A DNA stretch of 64,000 nucleotides, from assembly GCF_037893015.1 (NCBI RefSeq), contig NC_133666.1, positions 619,671,156 through 619,735,155 on the forward strand. Reading direction: 5' to 3'. Below the pieces are notes generated by a model. The model searched no databases. It was not told where the DNA came from and saw nothing but the letters and a program-made list of their open reading frames with translations. How positions within the stretch are numbered: the stretch's first letter is position 1; each line of letters opens with the position of its first letter. This DNA comes from Macrotis lagotis (lineage: Eukaryota; Chordata; Mammalia; Peramelemorphia; Peramelidae). The position numbers and the translations under genes were made by a program. This document shows positions 1 through 10,289 of this stretch, piece by piece.

Positions 1-740
1 ATATATGCAAAATGGTATAGCATCCATATTCTTAGAGGAGAAGTTAAGTGAGTTACAGGGAGACATAGACAACAAAATATATTCAGGAGCTCAACCTCCC
101 TTTCTCAGAATTAATTAAACCTAACAACAAAATAAAAAGAAAGAAGGAGGTGAGCAAAATTTTAGAAAAATTAGATATGATAGACCTTTTGAGAAAAGCG
201 AATCGGGATAGAAAGGAATATACTTTTTTCTCAGTGGCATATGGCACAAACACAAAAATTAACTATGTATTAGGGCATAAAAACTTTACAATCAAATGTA
301 GAAAGGCAGAAATATTAAATTCATCTTTCTCAGATCATGATGCAATACAATTACATGTAATAAAAGACCATGGAAATACATAGACAAAATTTATTGGGAA
401 CTAAATAACCTAATCCTAAAGAATGAATGAGTCAAACTACAAATCACAGAATAATTTCATCCAAGTGAATGATATTCATAAGACAACATACTAAAACTTT
501 TGGAATGCAAGCTTAGGGGAAATTTCTAAATACTTACATAGAGAAGGAGGAGATCAATAGATTGAGGCATGCAACTAAAACAGCTTGGAAAAAAACCCAA
601 TTAAATACTAAATTAGAAATCCTGAAAATCAAAAGTGAGATTAATAAAATTGAAAGTAAAATCATTGAACTAATAAATAAAACTAAGGGTTAGTTTTATG
701 AAAAAAAACCCCACAAAATAAACCTTTAATTAATTTGATT
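1..740 (+). mobile_element. L1 LINE, ORF2 endonuclease end (decayed)
   Basis: A reading frame at 150-383 translates to the C-terminal part of an L1 ORF2 endonuclease domain: 'KEYTFFSVAYGT', then 'YVLGHK' and 'SFSDHDAIQLHV', the usual order in mammalian L1. Downstream text to 740 continues as the ORF2 linker in broken frames. The same copy resumes after the SINE at 894. It is a dead, old insertion. Confidence 0.85.
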
Positions 741-893
741 TTTTTTTTAGTTTTTGCAAGGCAATAGAGTTAAGTGGCTTGCCTAAGACCACACAGCTAG
801 GTAATTATTAAGTGTCTGAGGCCGGATTTGAACTCAGGTACTCCTGACTCTAGGGCCAGTGCTCTATCCACTGTGCCACCTAGCTGCCCCTAG
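741..893 (-). mobile_element. WSINE-type SINE
   Basis: Full-length marsupial tRNA-headed SINE in reverse: poly-T, 'tttttgcaaggcaa', the 'cacacagctaggtaattatt' core and 'gccacctagctgcccc' head. It is flanked by an 11-bp target duplication 'ttaatttgatt' (730-740 and 894-904), so it inserted into the L1. The same core identifies all the other entries called WSINE-type. Confidence 0.9.
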
Positions 894-1073
894 TTAATTT
901 GATTAAAAAAATAGAAGAAAACCAGATTACCAGTATCAAAAATGTAAAGGGTGAATTTACCACCAATGAAGAGGAAATTGAAGCAATAATTTGGAGCTAT
1001 TTTGCCCAACTGTATGCCAATAAACCTGACAATCTAAGTGAAATGGATGAATATTTACAAAAATATAAATTGT
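894..1073 (+). mobile_element. L1 LINE ORF2, continuation
   Basis: Same L1 copy between two SINEs. It carries the linker before the reverse transcriptase ('TTNEEEIEAII' is readable in one frame). Decayed. Confidence 0.7.
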
Positions 1074-1215
1074 AGGAGCAGCTTGGTGGCACAATGGATA
1101 GAGCACTGGCCCTAGAGTCAGGAGGACCTGAGTTCAAATATGACCTCAGACACTTAATAATTACCTAGCTGTGTGACCTTGGACAAGTCACTTAATCCCA
1201 TTGCCTTGCAAAAAC

Positions 1216-1218
<3 letters not shown>
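1074..1218 (+). mobile_element. WSINE-type SINE
   Basis: Forward copy from 'gcagcttggtggcacaatgg' to 'ccttgcaaaaacc'. Its A-rich tail runs straight into the (AT)n tract, a common place for a microsatellite to start. Confidence 0.88.

Positions 1219-1290
<72 letters not shown>
1219..1290. repeat. (AT)n microsatellite
   Basis: About 36 uninterrupted AT units seeded at the 3' tail of the preceding SINE. Confidence 0.98.
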
Positions 1291-1294
<4 letters not shown>

Positions 1295-2620
1295 GATTAC
1301 CAGGAAACTAAACCACTTTAAATAACTCCATTTCAGAAAAAGAAATTAAATATGTCAGCAATGAACTCCTTAAGAAAAAAATCTCCAGTGCCAGATAGAT
1401 TTGCAAGTGAATTGTATCAGACATCTAAAGAGCACTAATCCCAATACTATATAAACTATCTGGAAAAATAGGTGAAGACATCATACCAAATTCCTTTTAT
1501 GTCAAAAATATGATGCTGATACTTAAACCAAAATGAGCCAAAATCGAGAAAGAAAATTATGGACCAATTTCCTTAATGAATATTTATGGAAATTTTTAAA
1601 TAAAATATTAGCAAAGAGATTACAGCAATTTGTCACCAAGATGATACAGTATGACCAGATGGAATTTATATCAGGAATACACGATTGGTTCAATAGTAGG
1701 AAAACTATCAGCATAATTGACCATATCCATAACAAAATAACAATCATATGATGTAGAAAATTTTTTTTCTCAAATTACAACACTCATTCCTATTAAAAAC
1801 ACCAGAGAGTATAGGAATAAAGGGACTTTTTCTTTATAATTAAAAAACAGGATCTATCTAAAACCATCAGTAAGCATCCTATGCAATGGGGATAAGCTAG
1901 ATGCATTTCCAATAAAATCGGGAGGGGGGAGAAAAAGATGCCTATTATTACCACCATTATTCGATATTATATTAGAAATGTTAGCTTTGGCAATAAGAAA
2001 AGAAAAAAGCAATTAAAGGAATTAGAATATAGGCAATGAGAATCAAAACTCATTCTTTGCAGATGATATTGATAGTATACTTAGAGAGTCCTAGAGAATC
2101 AACCTCAAAACTACTTGAAACAATTAACAACTTTAGCAAAGATATAGAATTTAAAATAAACTCACATGAATCATCAGCATTTCTATATATTATCAATAAC
2201 AATATATTATCAACAACAAGCAAAAAAAGATTCCATTCAAAATAATGGTAGACAATATAAAATATTTGGAAATTTACCAGCCTAGACAAACTCAGTAACT
2301 TTTTTAAATTCAATTACAAAACACTTTTCACATAAAGTCAAATTTAAACAACTGGAAAAATACAAATTGCTCATAGGTAGGCCAAGTTAAAATAATAAAA
2401 ATGACTATTCTACTTAATCTACTTATTCAGTGACAAACTACCAAAAATTATTTTATAGAACTAGAAAAAATTATGACAAAATTTATTTGGAAGAACAAAA
2501 GATCAAGAATATCAAGATAATCAAGAAAAAAAGTACAAAGAAAGGTGGCCTAGCTATACTAGATATAAAATTATATGTTCTAATTAATGTTCTAAAGCAC
2601 TTTGGATTAGAGAAATGAAC
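1291..2620 (+). mobile_element. L1 LINE, ORF2 reverse-transcriptase region (decayed)
   Basis: Consecutive L1 ORF2 motifs are readable in several frames: a 'SPVPDRFASELYQ'-like finger segment near 1385, 'MEFISGIHDWFNSRKTISII' at about 1660-1720, a 'FADD' motif near 2055 followed by 'LRESPRESTSKLLETINNFS', and a C-terminal 'KKGGLAILDIKLYVL' near 2550. Order and orientation agree with one copy with internal losses. No frame stays open across the domain. Confidence 0.88.
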
Positions 2621-3028
2621 ATTAAAACAACTCTGAGGTACTACCTCATAACTATCAGATTAAATTAATATGACCGAAAAGGGATATATATGTTGAAGGG
2701 CATGTGGTTAAACTAGGACATCAATATACTGTTAGTGGAGTTGTGAACTAATCCAAACATTCTCGAAAGCAATTTGAAACAATGTCCAAAGGGCTATAAA
2801 ACTAGGCATACCCTTTGATCTAGCAATACCACTACTGGGCTTGTATCCCACAGAAATCATAAAAAAAGAGGAAAAGAGACACATGTACAAGAATATCCAC
2901 AGTATCTCTTTTTGTGGTGGCAAAGAATTAGAAATTGGGAAGTTGCCCATCAAATGGAGAATGGCTGAACAAGTTGTAGTATATGAATATAATGGAATAT
3001 TATTGCTCTATAAGAAATGATGAGCAGA
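2621..3028 (+). mobile_element. L1 LINE 3' end, first part
   Basis: Starts in 'aaaacaactctgaggtac', a phrase seen near the 3' end of marsupial L1s, and runs through 'agcaataccactactgggc' and 'ttgtggtggcaaagaatt'. It probably belongs to the L1 above. It is split by a younger L1 at 3029. Confidence 0.8.
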
Positions 3029-3557
3029 ACTGTGGTATATGTATGTCATGGAACACTATTGTTCCATTAGAAACCAGGAGGGATGGGAATTCAGGGAAGC
3101 CTGGAGGGATTTACATGAACTGATGCTGAGTGAGATGAGCAGAATCAGAAAAACACTGTTCACCCTAAACAATAACATGGGGGTGATGATCAACCTTGAT
3201 GAACTTCCTCATTCCATCAGTTCAGGGACAATTTGGGGCTGTCTGTGATGGAGAATACCATCTGTATCCAGAGAAAGAACTGTGGAGTTTGAACAAAGAC
3301 CAAGGACTATTCCCTTTAATTTAGGGGGGGGAAACAGATATCTTATTGTCTGATCATGCTATCTCTTATACTTTACGTTTCTTCCTTAAGGATATGATTT
3401 CTCTCTCATCACATTCAATTTGGATCAATGTATATACCATGGAAACAATGTAAAGATTGGCAAATTGCCTCCTGTGGGGGGTGGGGGGAGAGAAGTAAGA
3501 TTAGGGGGGAAAATTGTAAAACTCAAAATAAATAAAATCTTTAAGTACAAAAAAAAA
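3029..3557 (+). mobile_element. Younger 5'-truncated L1 3' end nested in older L1
   Basis: About 530 bp of a related but distinct L1 3' end, from 'actgtggtatatgtatgtca' through 'tccagagaaagaactgtgg' to 'aataaaatctttaagtac' and poly-A. The 16-bp duplication 'agaaatgatgagcaga' (3013-3028 and 3558-3573) proves a separate, TPRT-type insertion. A short open stretch at 3420-3611 is not a gene. Confidence 0.92.
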
Positions 3558-3573
3558 AGAAATGATGAGCAGA

Positions 3574-4037
3574 CAGATTTCAGAAAACCTGGAAAGATTT
3601 ATATGAATTGATGCTGAGTAAAGTGAGCAGAACTAGAACACTTTACACTTAAACAGCAACGTTGTGTGATAATCATCTATGAGAGATCTACTTAGCTCTT
3701 CTCTGCAAGAGAATGATCAAAGATAATTCTAAAAGACCTGCAATGGAAAAATGACATCCACATCCAGAGAAAAAACTATGGCATCTGAATCAATATCAAA
3801 GCATACAGTTCTCACTTTTAAAAATGTGTTCTTTATTTTTTCCTTCTTTTTTCCCCTTTCGTTCTGATTCTTCTTTCACAATATGACTAAAATGGAAATA
3901 TGTGTAACATGATTTTACATGTTACAGATGATAAGCTATTTTAGGGTAGGGGTAGGGAATCGTGGGAGGGGGAAAACTTCGCAAATGTTAATGTTGAATA
4001 TTATTTTTATATATAATTGAAAAATAAAAAATTTTAA
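3574..4037 (+). mobile_element. L1 LINE 3' end, second part with A-rich tail
   Basis: Resumes the older L1 after the nested element: 'gaattgatgctgagtaaagt', 'tgattcttctttcacaatat', a G-rich 3' UTR stretch at 3945-3975 and terminal 'gaaaaataaaaaatttt'. The 3' UTR is the marsupial L1 type. Confidence 0.82.
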
Positions 4038-4430
4038 AGAAGAAAGACCTATATTAATCTAAGGGAGAACACTGGATCTGCTATTTGAGCATGAGGAAAT
4101 TGAGGCTCTTTGGCATTAGTACTGTATAGCTATCTTTAACAGGTTTTGGCCTGAAAGACTGAATGCTTAAAGGCTTTTCCTCAGATAAATTGTTCTCAGA
4201 ACAATATACTTCAGAATCAGACAAAACTCTGATAAATGCAACTATGGGAATAACTTTGACAGTTTACTGAATATTAACATTAAGCTAACTGCTAAATAAC
4301 AATAAATTTCTGTTAAATTGATTTTGGTTCCCACAGGGTGGTATATGTTCAATAAGATGTTTGCCAGTATAATGGAAGGTATCCAAAAAAAATTTCCCTT
4401 TCAGCAGCAAGACTTGGTCAGACCAAGTGT
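4038..4430. other. Unassigned AT-rich stretch
   Basis: No gene, RNA or repeat recognised. Confidence 0.6.
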
Positions 4431-4439
4431 ACCTGTTCA

Positions 4440-4525
4440 CTTGTCTGAAGCTGAATTTGAACCCAGAAAGATAAATCTTCCCAACTCCAGGCTGTACTTT
4501 ATCCAGTGTGTCATCTAGTTGCCTC
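4440..4525 (-). mobile_element. Old tRNA-derived SINE/MIR remnant
   Basis: Degenerate reverse SINE core: 'gaatttgaacccag', 'ccaactccaggctgtacttt', 'tgtgtcatctagttgcc'. Confidence 0.6.
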
Positions 4526-4534
4526 AAATTTCTA

Positions 4535-4985
4535 TTATATCTGGGGTAAATGACAAAGTCCACCATTCTGCATTTCAATTCATTTCCAATATGGCTCCAG
4601 CCTTTATTCCCTTTCACACTTGCTACATTACAGCCAAATTGGTCTTTATATTATTCCCCAAACATCATTCTGTTTTCATGTTGTGTTACCTACAAACCAG
4701 TCTTCTACCTATGTCATCTTAGAGTCATTAGATTCCTTCAAGTTTTATTTCATATGTCACCTACTAGAGGAAGCCTTTCTCCATTCTTAGTTTAAAAAGC
4801 TCTCTTACTCCCCCATTGATCATGTATATATCTACTTATTTGTTGCAAATCCCCTACCCCCATTTCCATAATATAAACTCTTCAAGAGCACAGTTTTTCT
4901 TTAGTCTTTGTATTTCTATTGCCAACATGATATCTTACCCATAGAGGGAGCTTAATACTTATTGGATTAGATGAAGTAGACTACA
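4535..4985 (+). mobile_element. L2 LINE 3' end
   Basis: Pyrimidine-rich L2 C-terminal/3' text followed by the L2 tail pattern 'aaactcttcaagagcacag...tgtatttctattgcc...gagcttaata'. Strongly diverged and therefore ancient. Confidence 0.72.
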
Positions 4986-5039
4986 GCACTTTATCAACAA
5001 CAAATTGTTCATAAAAGGCAGGGAAGAACTAGATAATGC

Positions 5040-5294
5040 AGGAAAAATGCCTTAAACTGAGCAAACCATGATTCCACTTCTGGTCACAAATGTCATAGAA
5101 ATCAAAAGATGAAAACAAAGGTTCAGTATATACTAAAATATTCATAATATTATTGTTGATTTTAGCAAAGAACCAGGAACAAAATAAGTTCCCATCAAAT
5201 GGGGAAATGGATGAAATAAGTATGGCTTAGAAATGTATTATTTGTACTGCGTGTATGATAAAGAATTTAGAAAAGTATGGAAAGCTTTCAGGCA
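5040..5294 (+). mobile_element. Old L1 3' end, part 1
   Basis: Diverged L1 3' text ('aagaaccaggaacaaaataa', 'ccatcaaatggggaaatgg') cut by a MIR at about 5295. Confidence 0.65.
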
Positions 5295-5490
5295 GTATAA
5301 TACTGCAGGGAAAAAATGTAATGAATTTTGAGTCAGGATTTGACTTTAATTCTGGCTCTGCCACTTATCACCTATGTGACCCTGGATAAATAATTTCCCT
5401 CCTCTGAGCCTCAGTTTCCACATTTGTAAAAATGAGAGGGTAGGACTTCATGCCTTCTAATGTTTTTTCCTGGCTCAAGTCTATGATAAT
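5295..5490 (+). mobile_element. MIR SINE
   Basis: Classic MIR order: 'ctggctctgccacttatcac', 'tgtgaccctggataa', 'ctctgagcctcagtttcc', 'tttgtaaaaatgag'. It separates two halves of an L1 3' end. Confidence 0.85.
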
Positions 5491-5815
5491 TTTTGTATGA
5501 ATTGATTCAGAGTAAAATAAGCAGAAACAAGAGAACAGAATTCACAGTGACTACAACTTAAAAAACATGTTGAATTCTTAAGTAATTGAAAAAACTAATG
5601 AAAGTGCCAATGAAATATACTTCCTCTCTCTTTATGGAAGACAGATAGGGACCAACAATAATAAAGACTGTTGTTTACATTATCAAATGTGGTCATGATA
5701 TTGAATATTTCAAATTATTTTTCTTTGTTACAATGGAAGGTTCAATCTGGAAAAGGTTGAGAAATTACTATAATGTAAAGACCAAAGGTATATATAAAAT
5801 ATATTTTTAAAGAAA
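5491..5815 (+). mobile_element. Old L1 3' end, part 2
   Basis: Continues from part 1: 'tgtatgaattgattcagag', 'aataagcagaaacaagagaa', ending near an A-rich run at 5810. Confidence 0.6.
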
Positions 5816-6355
5816 AAACAAAAAAACTGTATTTCTGGGAAAGGAAACTGGCTGGTCATGTATTCAGAACAAGAAATAACAAACAGACAGTCTAATGGGG
5901 CATGATACTCACATAATATTAAGACACCTAGCCGAAGGACTCCAGGATATCGGGTGGGATCTCCTTGGAAGATTTAAGGGATGACATAGACAAGAATCAT
6001 TACTTAAAAAAAAATGTGTGGATGTGTTGTCATCAGCACTGTTGAGCATATACATCTTAGTGAAATCATGATCCATAAAAGGTATATTAAAAAGCACAAA
6101 ATTATATATCACAGATTGAAAATATATGACAAGATAAGGGGAGATCAGAATCAGGTAAGATCTATGCAAGATCTTTGTGGAGAAGATAAGATTTTAGTTA
6201 GATCTTGAAAGTGTTGATGGACATGAATTAAAAAAAGTCATGTTCTTAAAGTCATGGTAAAAGAAATTATCAATTTACTGTAAGCAAGTTTTCTGATTTA
6301 GGAGAAAGGAAAGATTGGAATATATATTGAATGAATAATTCCATGGTTGGAAGAA
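5816..6355. other. Unassigned
   Basis: No confident feature. The phrase 'ttaagggatgacatagac' near 5975 may be LINE-derived, but I cannot name it. Confidence 0.5.
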
Positions 6356-6356
6356 C

Positions 6357-6515
6357 ATTTGTTTCAGTTGTGCCTGACTTTTTGTAACTCTATTTGGGGT
6401 TTTCTTGGCAAAGACTGGAGTGGTAAACTATTTCCTTTTCCAGCTCATTTTCTTGTTGAGGAAATTGAGGCAAACAGACTTTCCCAAGATTACACAGTTA
6501 GTATCTGAGACCTAG
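6357..6515 (-). mobile_element. MAR1-like SINE (reverse), 3' half
   Basis: Reverse copy with the diagnostic tail 'ttttcttggcaaagactgga' and 'ttccttttccagctcatttt', then 'gattacacagttagtatctg'. Its 5' remainder appears at 6742-6815 after a nested SINE. Confidence 0.8.
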
Positions 6516-6741
6516 GAAAGACCTTAACTTAAAAAGTCAAGGTTTCCCACTTCATCCAAGGTAATCTATAGTTATCCTGATCTCTATTTTGCCACTGGAA
6601 TCGAATGGCTCCAGCGGGAGAGTGAGGCTAGTGATTTTCCATATCCCTCCCTCACTTAAATGAATTCATCTGCATGTCACGACATTTCCTTCTTGATGTC
6701 ATGGTCCTCCTTAAGAACCAAGAACAGCAGCAAGCAACAGA
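6516..6741 (+). mobile_element. tRNA-headed SINE with 'tgatgtcatggtcctcctt' tail, nested
   Basis: Forward copy of a second marsupial SINE family. Landmarks are 'gccactggaatcgaatggct', 'gggagagtgaggctagtgat', 'tgatgtcatggtcctcctt' and an A/C-rich end. It splits the reverse MAR1-like element. The start is approximate. Other copies lie at 31893, 32450 and 43285 (plus) and 47505 (minus). Confidence 0.75.
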
Positions 6742-6815
6742 GGCTGAATTTGTACTCAGATCTTTCTGACTCCAGGCCTAGTACTCTAGCTACTGTGCCA
6801 CATAGCTTCCCTGGA
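6742..6815 (-). mobile_element. MAR1-like SINE (reverse), 5' half
   Basis: 'aggctgaatttgtactcaga', 'ctgactccaggcctagtact' and 'gtgccacatagcttcc' complete the element started at 6357. Confidence 0.75.
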
Positions 6816-7316
6816 AGACCACCACTGTTCTTAACACTTGATCTGCCATGCACACCACAGTCATTTATGATTAGGATGGTTTTCTCACCTTACTTTTCTT
6901 TGGAATGCTATGGACACAATGAAGTATCTTGGAGAGACTAAGTTAAGTAAGGTTCTTTCCTATGAATACTCATTCTCATTTGTGACCTTTTCAGGTTTCT
7001 TTCTGGCATTTATTCTCAAATAATGAATGAGCTCAAATAATGTTTTCCATAGACATTATTTTACCACTCAATAATCCTTTATCAGGAAAATCAAAGGAAA
7101 ACAAAGCAGATTATATCAAGTTTCTGCTTCTTTTAAAGGATTATGTTCCTTGTGGCTGCTCTGGTATTTAACAAAAAACTACAGTAATTACCCTTCTGTA
7201 ATTATTTGATGTTTTCCCCAAGTTTAAATTACAACCAGTTTGTGATACAAAGAATCATTTTTACTTCAGTTGAAGGGAAAAACAATATAATAGAAGGTGG
7301 TCTTGGAGTTTGGAGG
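6816..7316. other. Unassigned
   Basis: No recognisable gene or repeat. Confidence 0.55.
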
Positions 7317-7474
7317 GAGGTTTTTTTGTTTTTATGTTTTACAAGGTAAATGGGGTTAAGTGGCTTGCCCAAGGCCACAAAGCTAGGTAATTATTAAGTG
7401 TCTGAGGTCAGATTTGAACTCATCTACTCCTGACTCCAGGGCCGGTGCTCTATCCACTGCCACCTAGCCACCCC
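7317..7474 (-). mobile_element. WSINE-type SINE
   Basis: Full-length reverse copy, poly-T at 7320, head 'gccacctagccacccc' at 7474. Confidence 0.9.
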
Positions 7475-7475
7475 T

Positions 7476-7565
7476 GAGGGCTAGGTTTGAATCCTGACTT
7501 TGATACTCACTAGCTATATAATCCCAAGGGAATTACTTAATGCTTCTGAGCATTGTAAATTGAAA
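7476..7565 (+). mobile_element. MIR fragment
   Basis: 'ggtttgaatcctgactttga', 'cactagctatataatcccaa', 'cttctgagcattg'. Confidence 0.65.
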
Positions 7566-8078
7566 TTAGTAAAAATACTTTGTAATCCTCAAATAGGAAT
7601 CTGAGTCTTTGGAACTCAAAATGGATTTTTCCACTAAATCAACATTATTTATGGTAGTTAAATTCATAGATACAAAGCTCAGAATGCACATGAAGTGTAG
7701 TACTGGTGATTTAATTGTAAGAATGAGTTTATGGACAATGTGTTGAATTCCAAGTTAGACAACAGAAGTTCATTTCCATCCACTACAATGGATTGGGAAC
7801 TCTTTAACTTCTTCAGAATATAATCATAATGGTTAACTTTGTTTCAATGGGATTCACCAAGTTTTGATGGCTTCTGTGGTCCAGAGGAGGGACCTGTAGC
7901 ACTGATGGAGATAAGGGGTGGAAAATGAGTTGGAGAGGGATGGAAGGGAGAAGAGAGAAGGATTTACCATTGTTTGTACTGCAGACCTAGTCAGAACTGT
8001 GCCCCTGCAGGACTACAATTCTGAGAAAAAAAGGGCTGTTTGGGTTAGCAAACATTTGGCATTCAGTAGTTAAGTTTC
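7566..8078. other. Unassigned
   Basis: No recognisable gene or repeat. Confidence 0.55.
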
Positions 8079-8190
8079 ATAAAGCAATGGTCAGTAACCA
8101 ACCTCCTCCTGGACTACCTAGCAAGATTTCTACTAGAAAATTTCTACTAGAAAACCAAAAAGTGATGTTTAAAGAGCTTTTCAGTGCATT
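8079..8190. repeat. Diverged direct repeat, copy 1
   Basis: About 112 bp sharing a collinear series of words with 8731-8845: 'ataaagcaatggtcagtaa', 'cctcctcctggactacctag', 'actagaaaaccaaaaagtga', 'cttttcagtgcatt'. Copy 1 also has a small internal 'tttctactagaaaa' doubling. I do not recognise the family. Confidence 0.75.
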
Positions 8191-8730
8191 CGGTTGGGAT
8201 ACGTCAATGTCTTACACTAATAAAAAGCCACCAGATTGACCTTTATGTTGTAGATAAGAACAAAACTGAAATATATTTTTATCTATCATATATAATCCAT
8301 AAAAAATTCTGAAGTACTTTTTGAACCATGTAAACAGCAGAAAATGAAAATACTCCATTTCTTGCTGCAAGTCAACTCTAGAAAGACTAATATATCTTTA
8401 CTTTTTCTTTTTGATGAAATTGATGTCACTGCCCCAATCACCAGTGTAATGGAGCAACAGCTTTATGTCTTGATATTGTTTATGGACATCTGGATATTTG
8501 TTATGTGTTGCTGAAAGCTGCAGCTGATCCAGAAATTTAAATGGGAGAATTGATACCTTTGCAACTTGCTCAGCAAATGAGTATTAGAGTTATAGAAAGC
8601 CTCATAAGATTTCATGTTAACAAATTGCAAAAAGGAAAACAGAACATTTTCAAAACAGGGAGGAAAAAGTAGTTGAAACCCTAGGGTGAGGTGGGGAATG
8701 AGTCAGGGAAGTTTGAAGAGTAAAGAGATT
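8191..8730. other. Spacer between direct repeats, unassigned
   Basis: No recognisable feature. Confidence 0.5.
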
Positions 8731-8845
8731 TTATAAAGCAGTGGTCAGTAATCAGCCTCCTCCTGGACTGCCTAGAAAGACTTCTGTTTCTGCTACTAGA
8801 AAACAAAAAGTGATCTGTTTAAAGAAATAACTTTTCAGTGTATTC
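8731..8845. repeat. Diverged direct repeat, copy 2
   Basis: Second copy: 'ataaagcagtggtcagtaat', 'cctcctcctggactgcctag', 'ctactagaaaacaaaaagtg', 'cttttcagtgtatt'. The offset between copies is about 650 bp. Confidence 0.75.
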
Positions 8846-9265
8846 TTGCTAGTGGAATTTCCCTAGTTCCAAGGAAATTCCTTGCCATTTCCAGTTTCCA
8901 TGGCCTATTATAACTTCTAGCTAAAGTTATTCTCTTCCCTCACTAACTACAGAAAACCCTGCTCTTCTCTTACAAACCCAGTTGAGGTTTGTGAACTTTT
9001 TTTAATTGCTAGAAATGAATAAAAATAGATATAGAAGTAAAGTCTGCCTCAGGTCACTCCCAAACCTGCTTTTCTCATTTTTTTTCCCTTACAAAGTCTC
9101 AGTCTCCAAGGAGAGGAAGTTTATATTTCATTTATATTTCAAAGGAAAAGTGAGGTAATCTTGGGAACTTTATAAAGGGGTGAAGCTATGAAGAAGAGAG
9201 CAGAATGGGGACCAGGGCAGGGTTAACAGATGAAATGAAAACTGGGAATGCTAATTATTCAATCC
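8846..9265. other. Unassigned
   Basis: No recognisable feature. Confidence 0.5.
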
Positions 9266-9267
9266 CT

Positions 9268-9525
9268 AAGCTTTTTCACAAAGCCTTTATTATTTCATTA
9301 TAGTTAAAAATAATTTCTTGCTCTTCAAATCTCTAATGGGATTTTGTATCTCTCCTTTGCCCTTGTCACATTTTGTATTTATTAGACTTATTTATCTGCT
9401 TGTCTTATCTCCCCACTAAGAGATTATGGTTGGAGCCTAAATAATTTTTCAACTTTGTATTACCAGAACATAATATACAGAGTAGACACATAATAAATAT
9501 TTATGGAATTGAATTGACTCTACCA
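9268..9525 (+). mobile_element. L2 LINE 3' end
   Basis: L2-type end: 'ttcacaaagcctttattatt', 'ctgcttgtcttatctcccca', then 'agacacataataaatattta'. Confidence 0.7.
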
Positions 9526-9689
9526 TTCTATTCTAGACCTTCTTAGCAAAGTTGAGGAAATATGAAGCTGAAGTAATATTCCCCAGGTGAGCATTTATAT
9601 GTAAAGTACATTCTTAAGACTGGTATATGCTAATCAGGGATTATTTGTATCACTGAAACCTTTCTCATTTTCATTATGTTCATAAAATC

Positions 9690-10030
9690 TCTTCTGTAGT
9701 TCAGGCAAACTCCAGCAATGCTTCACATCATTCCATATTCTCCAGCTATCTTTTCAACAGCTTAGACATCCCACTTTACTCCATTTCTGGAATCACAATC
9801 AAATTAACTTTGCCCTTTGATACTGGAAGAGGTATGCCAATCTATTCCCTAGTGACATCCCCTCCATACACATTGAGAGTCAAAGTACTCCATCTTGACC
9901 TCCACTCCCCAAAGTGTATTGTCCTTACTTTTTAGAATATAAATTCCTTGAAGACAAGGCTTGTCTTTGCTTTTATATCATCAATGCTTAACACATTAGT
10001 TAGTTAAAGTAAGTACTTAAGTATTTTTTC
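9690..10030 (+). mobile_element. L2-like LINE 3' end
   Basis: Pyrimidine-rich text followed by 'ataaattccttgaagacaag' and 'tgcttaacacattagttag', the L2 tail pattern. Family call is tentative. Confidence 0.55.
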
Positions 10031-10289
10031 ATTTATTCATTCAATATAAATTTCATATTATCAAATAAATCAATTTCCAAAGAGATATTTTTCAGATTAA
10101 ATTTATGGGAATTCTAGACAGTATGAATTTTCTGATAGGGTATATAAGTTGTGAGACTTGATTAAAAGATTTTTTTAACATTGTTTATAATTATAGAGCC
10201 ATCATGTTTATCTGAAATTCAACTAAAGGTTTTCTGGAAATTTATTATATTTATAGGGTGAAGGGGAAGCTTGAGGCTTTCTTACATTC

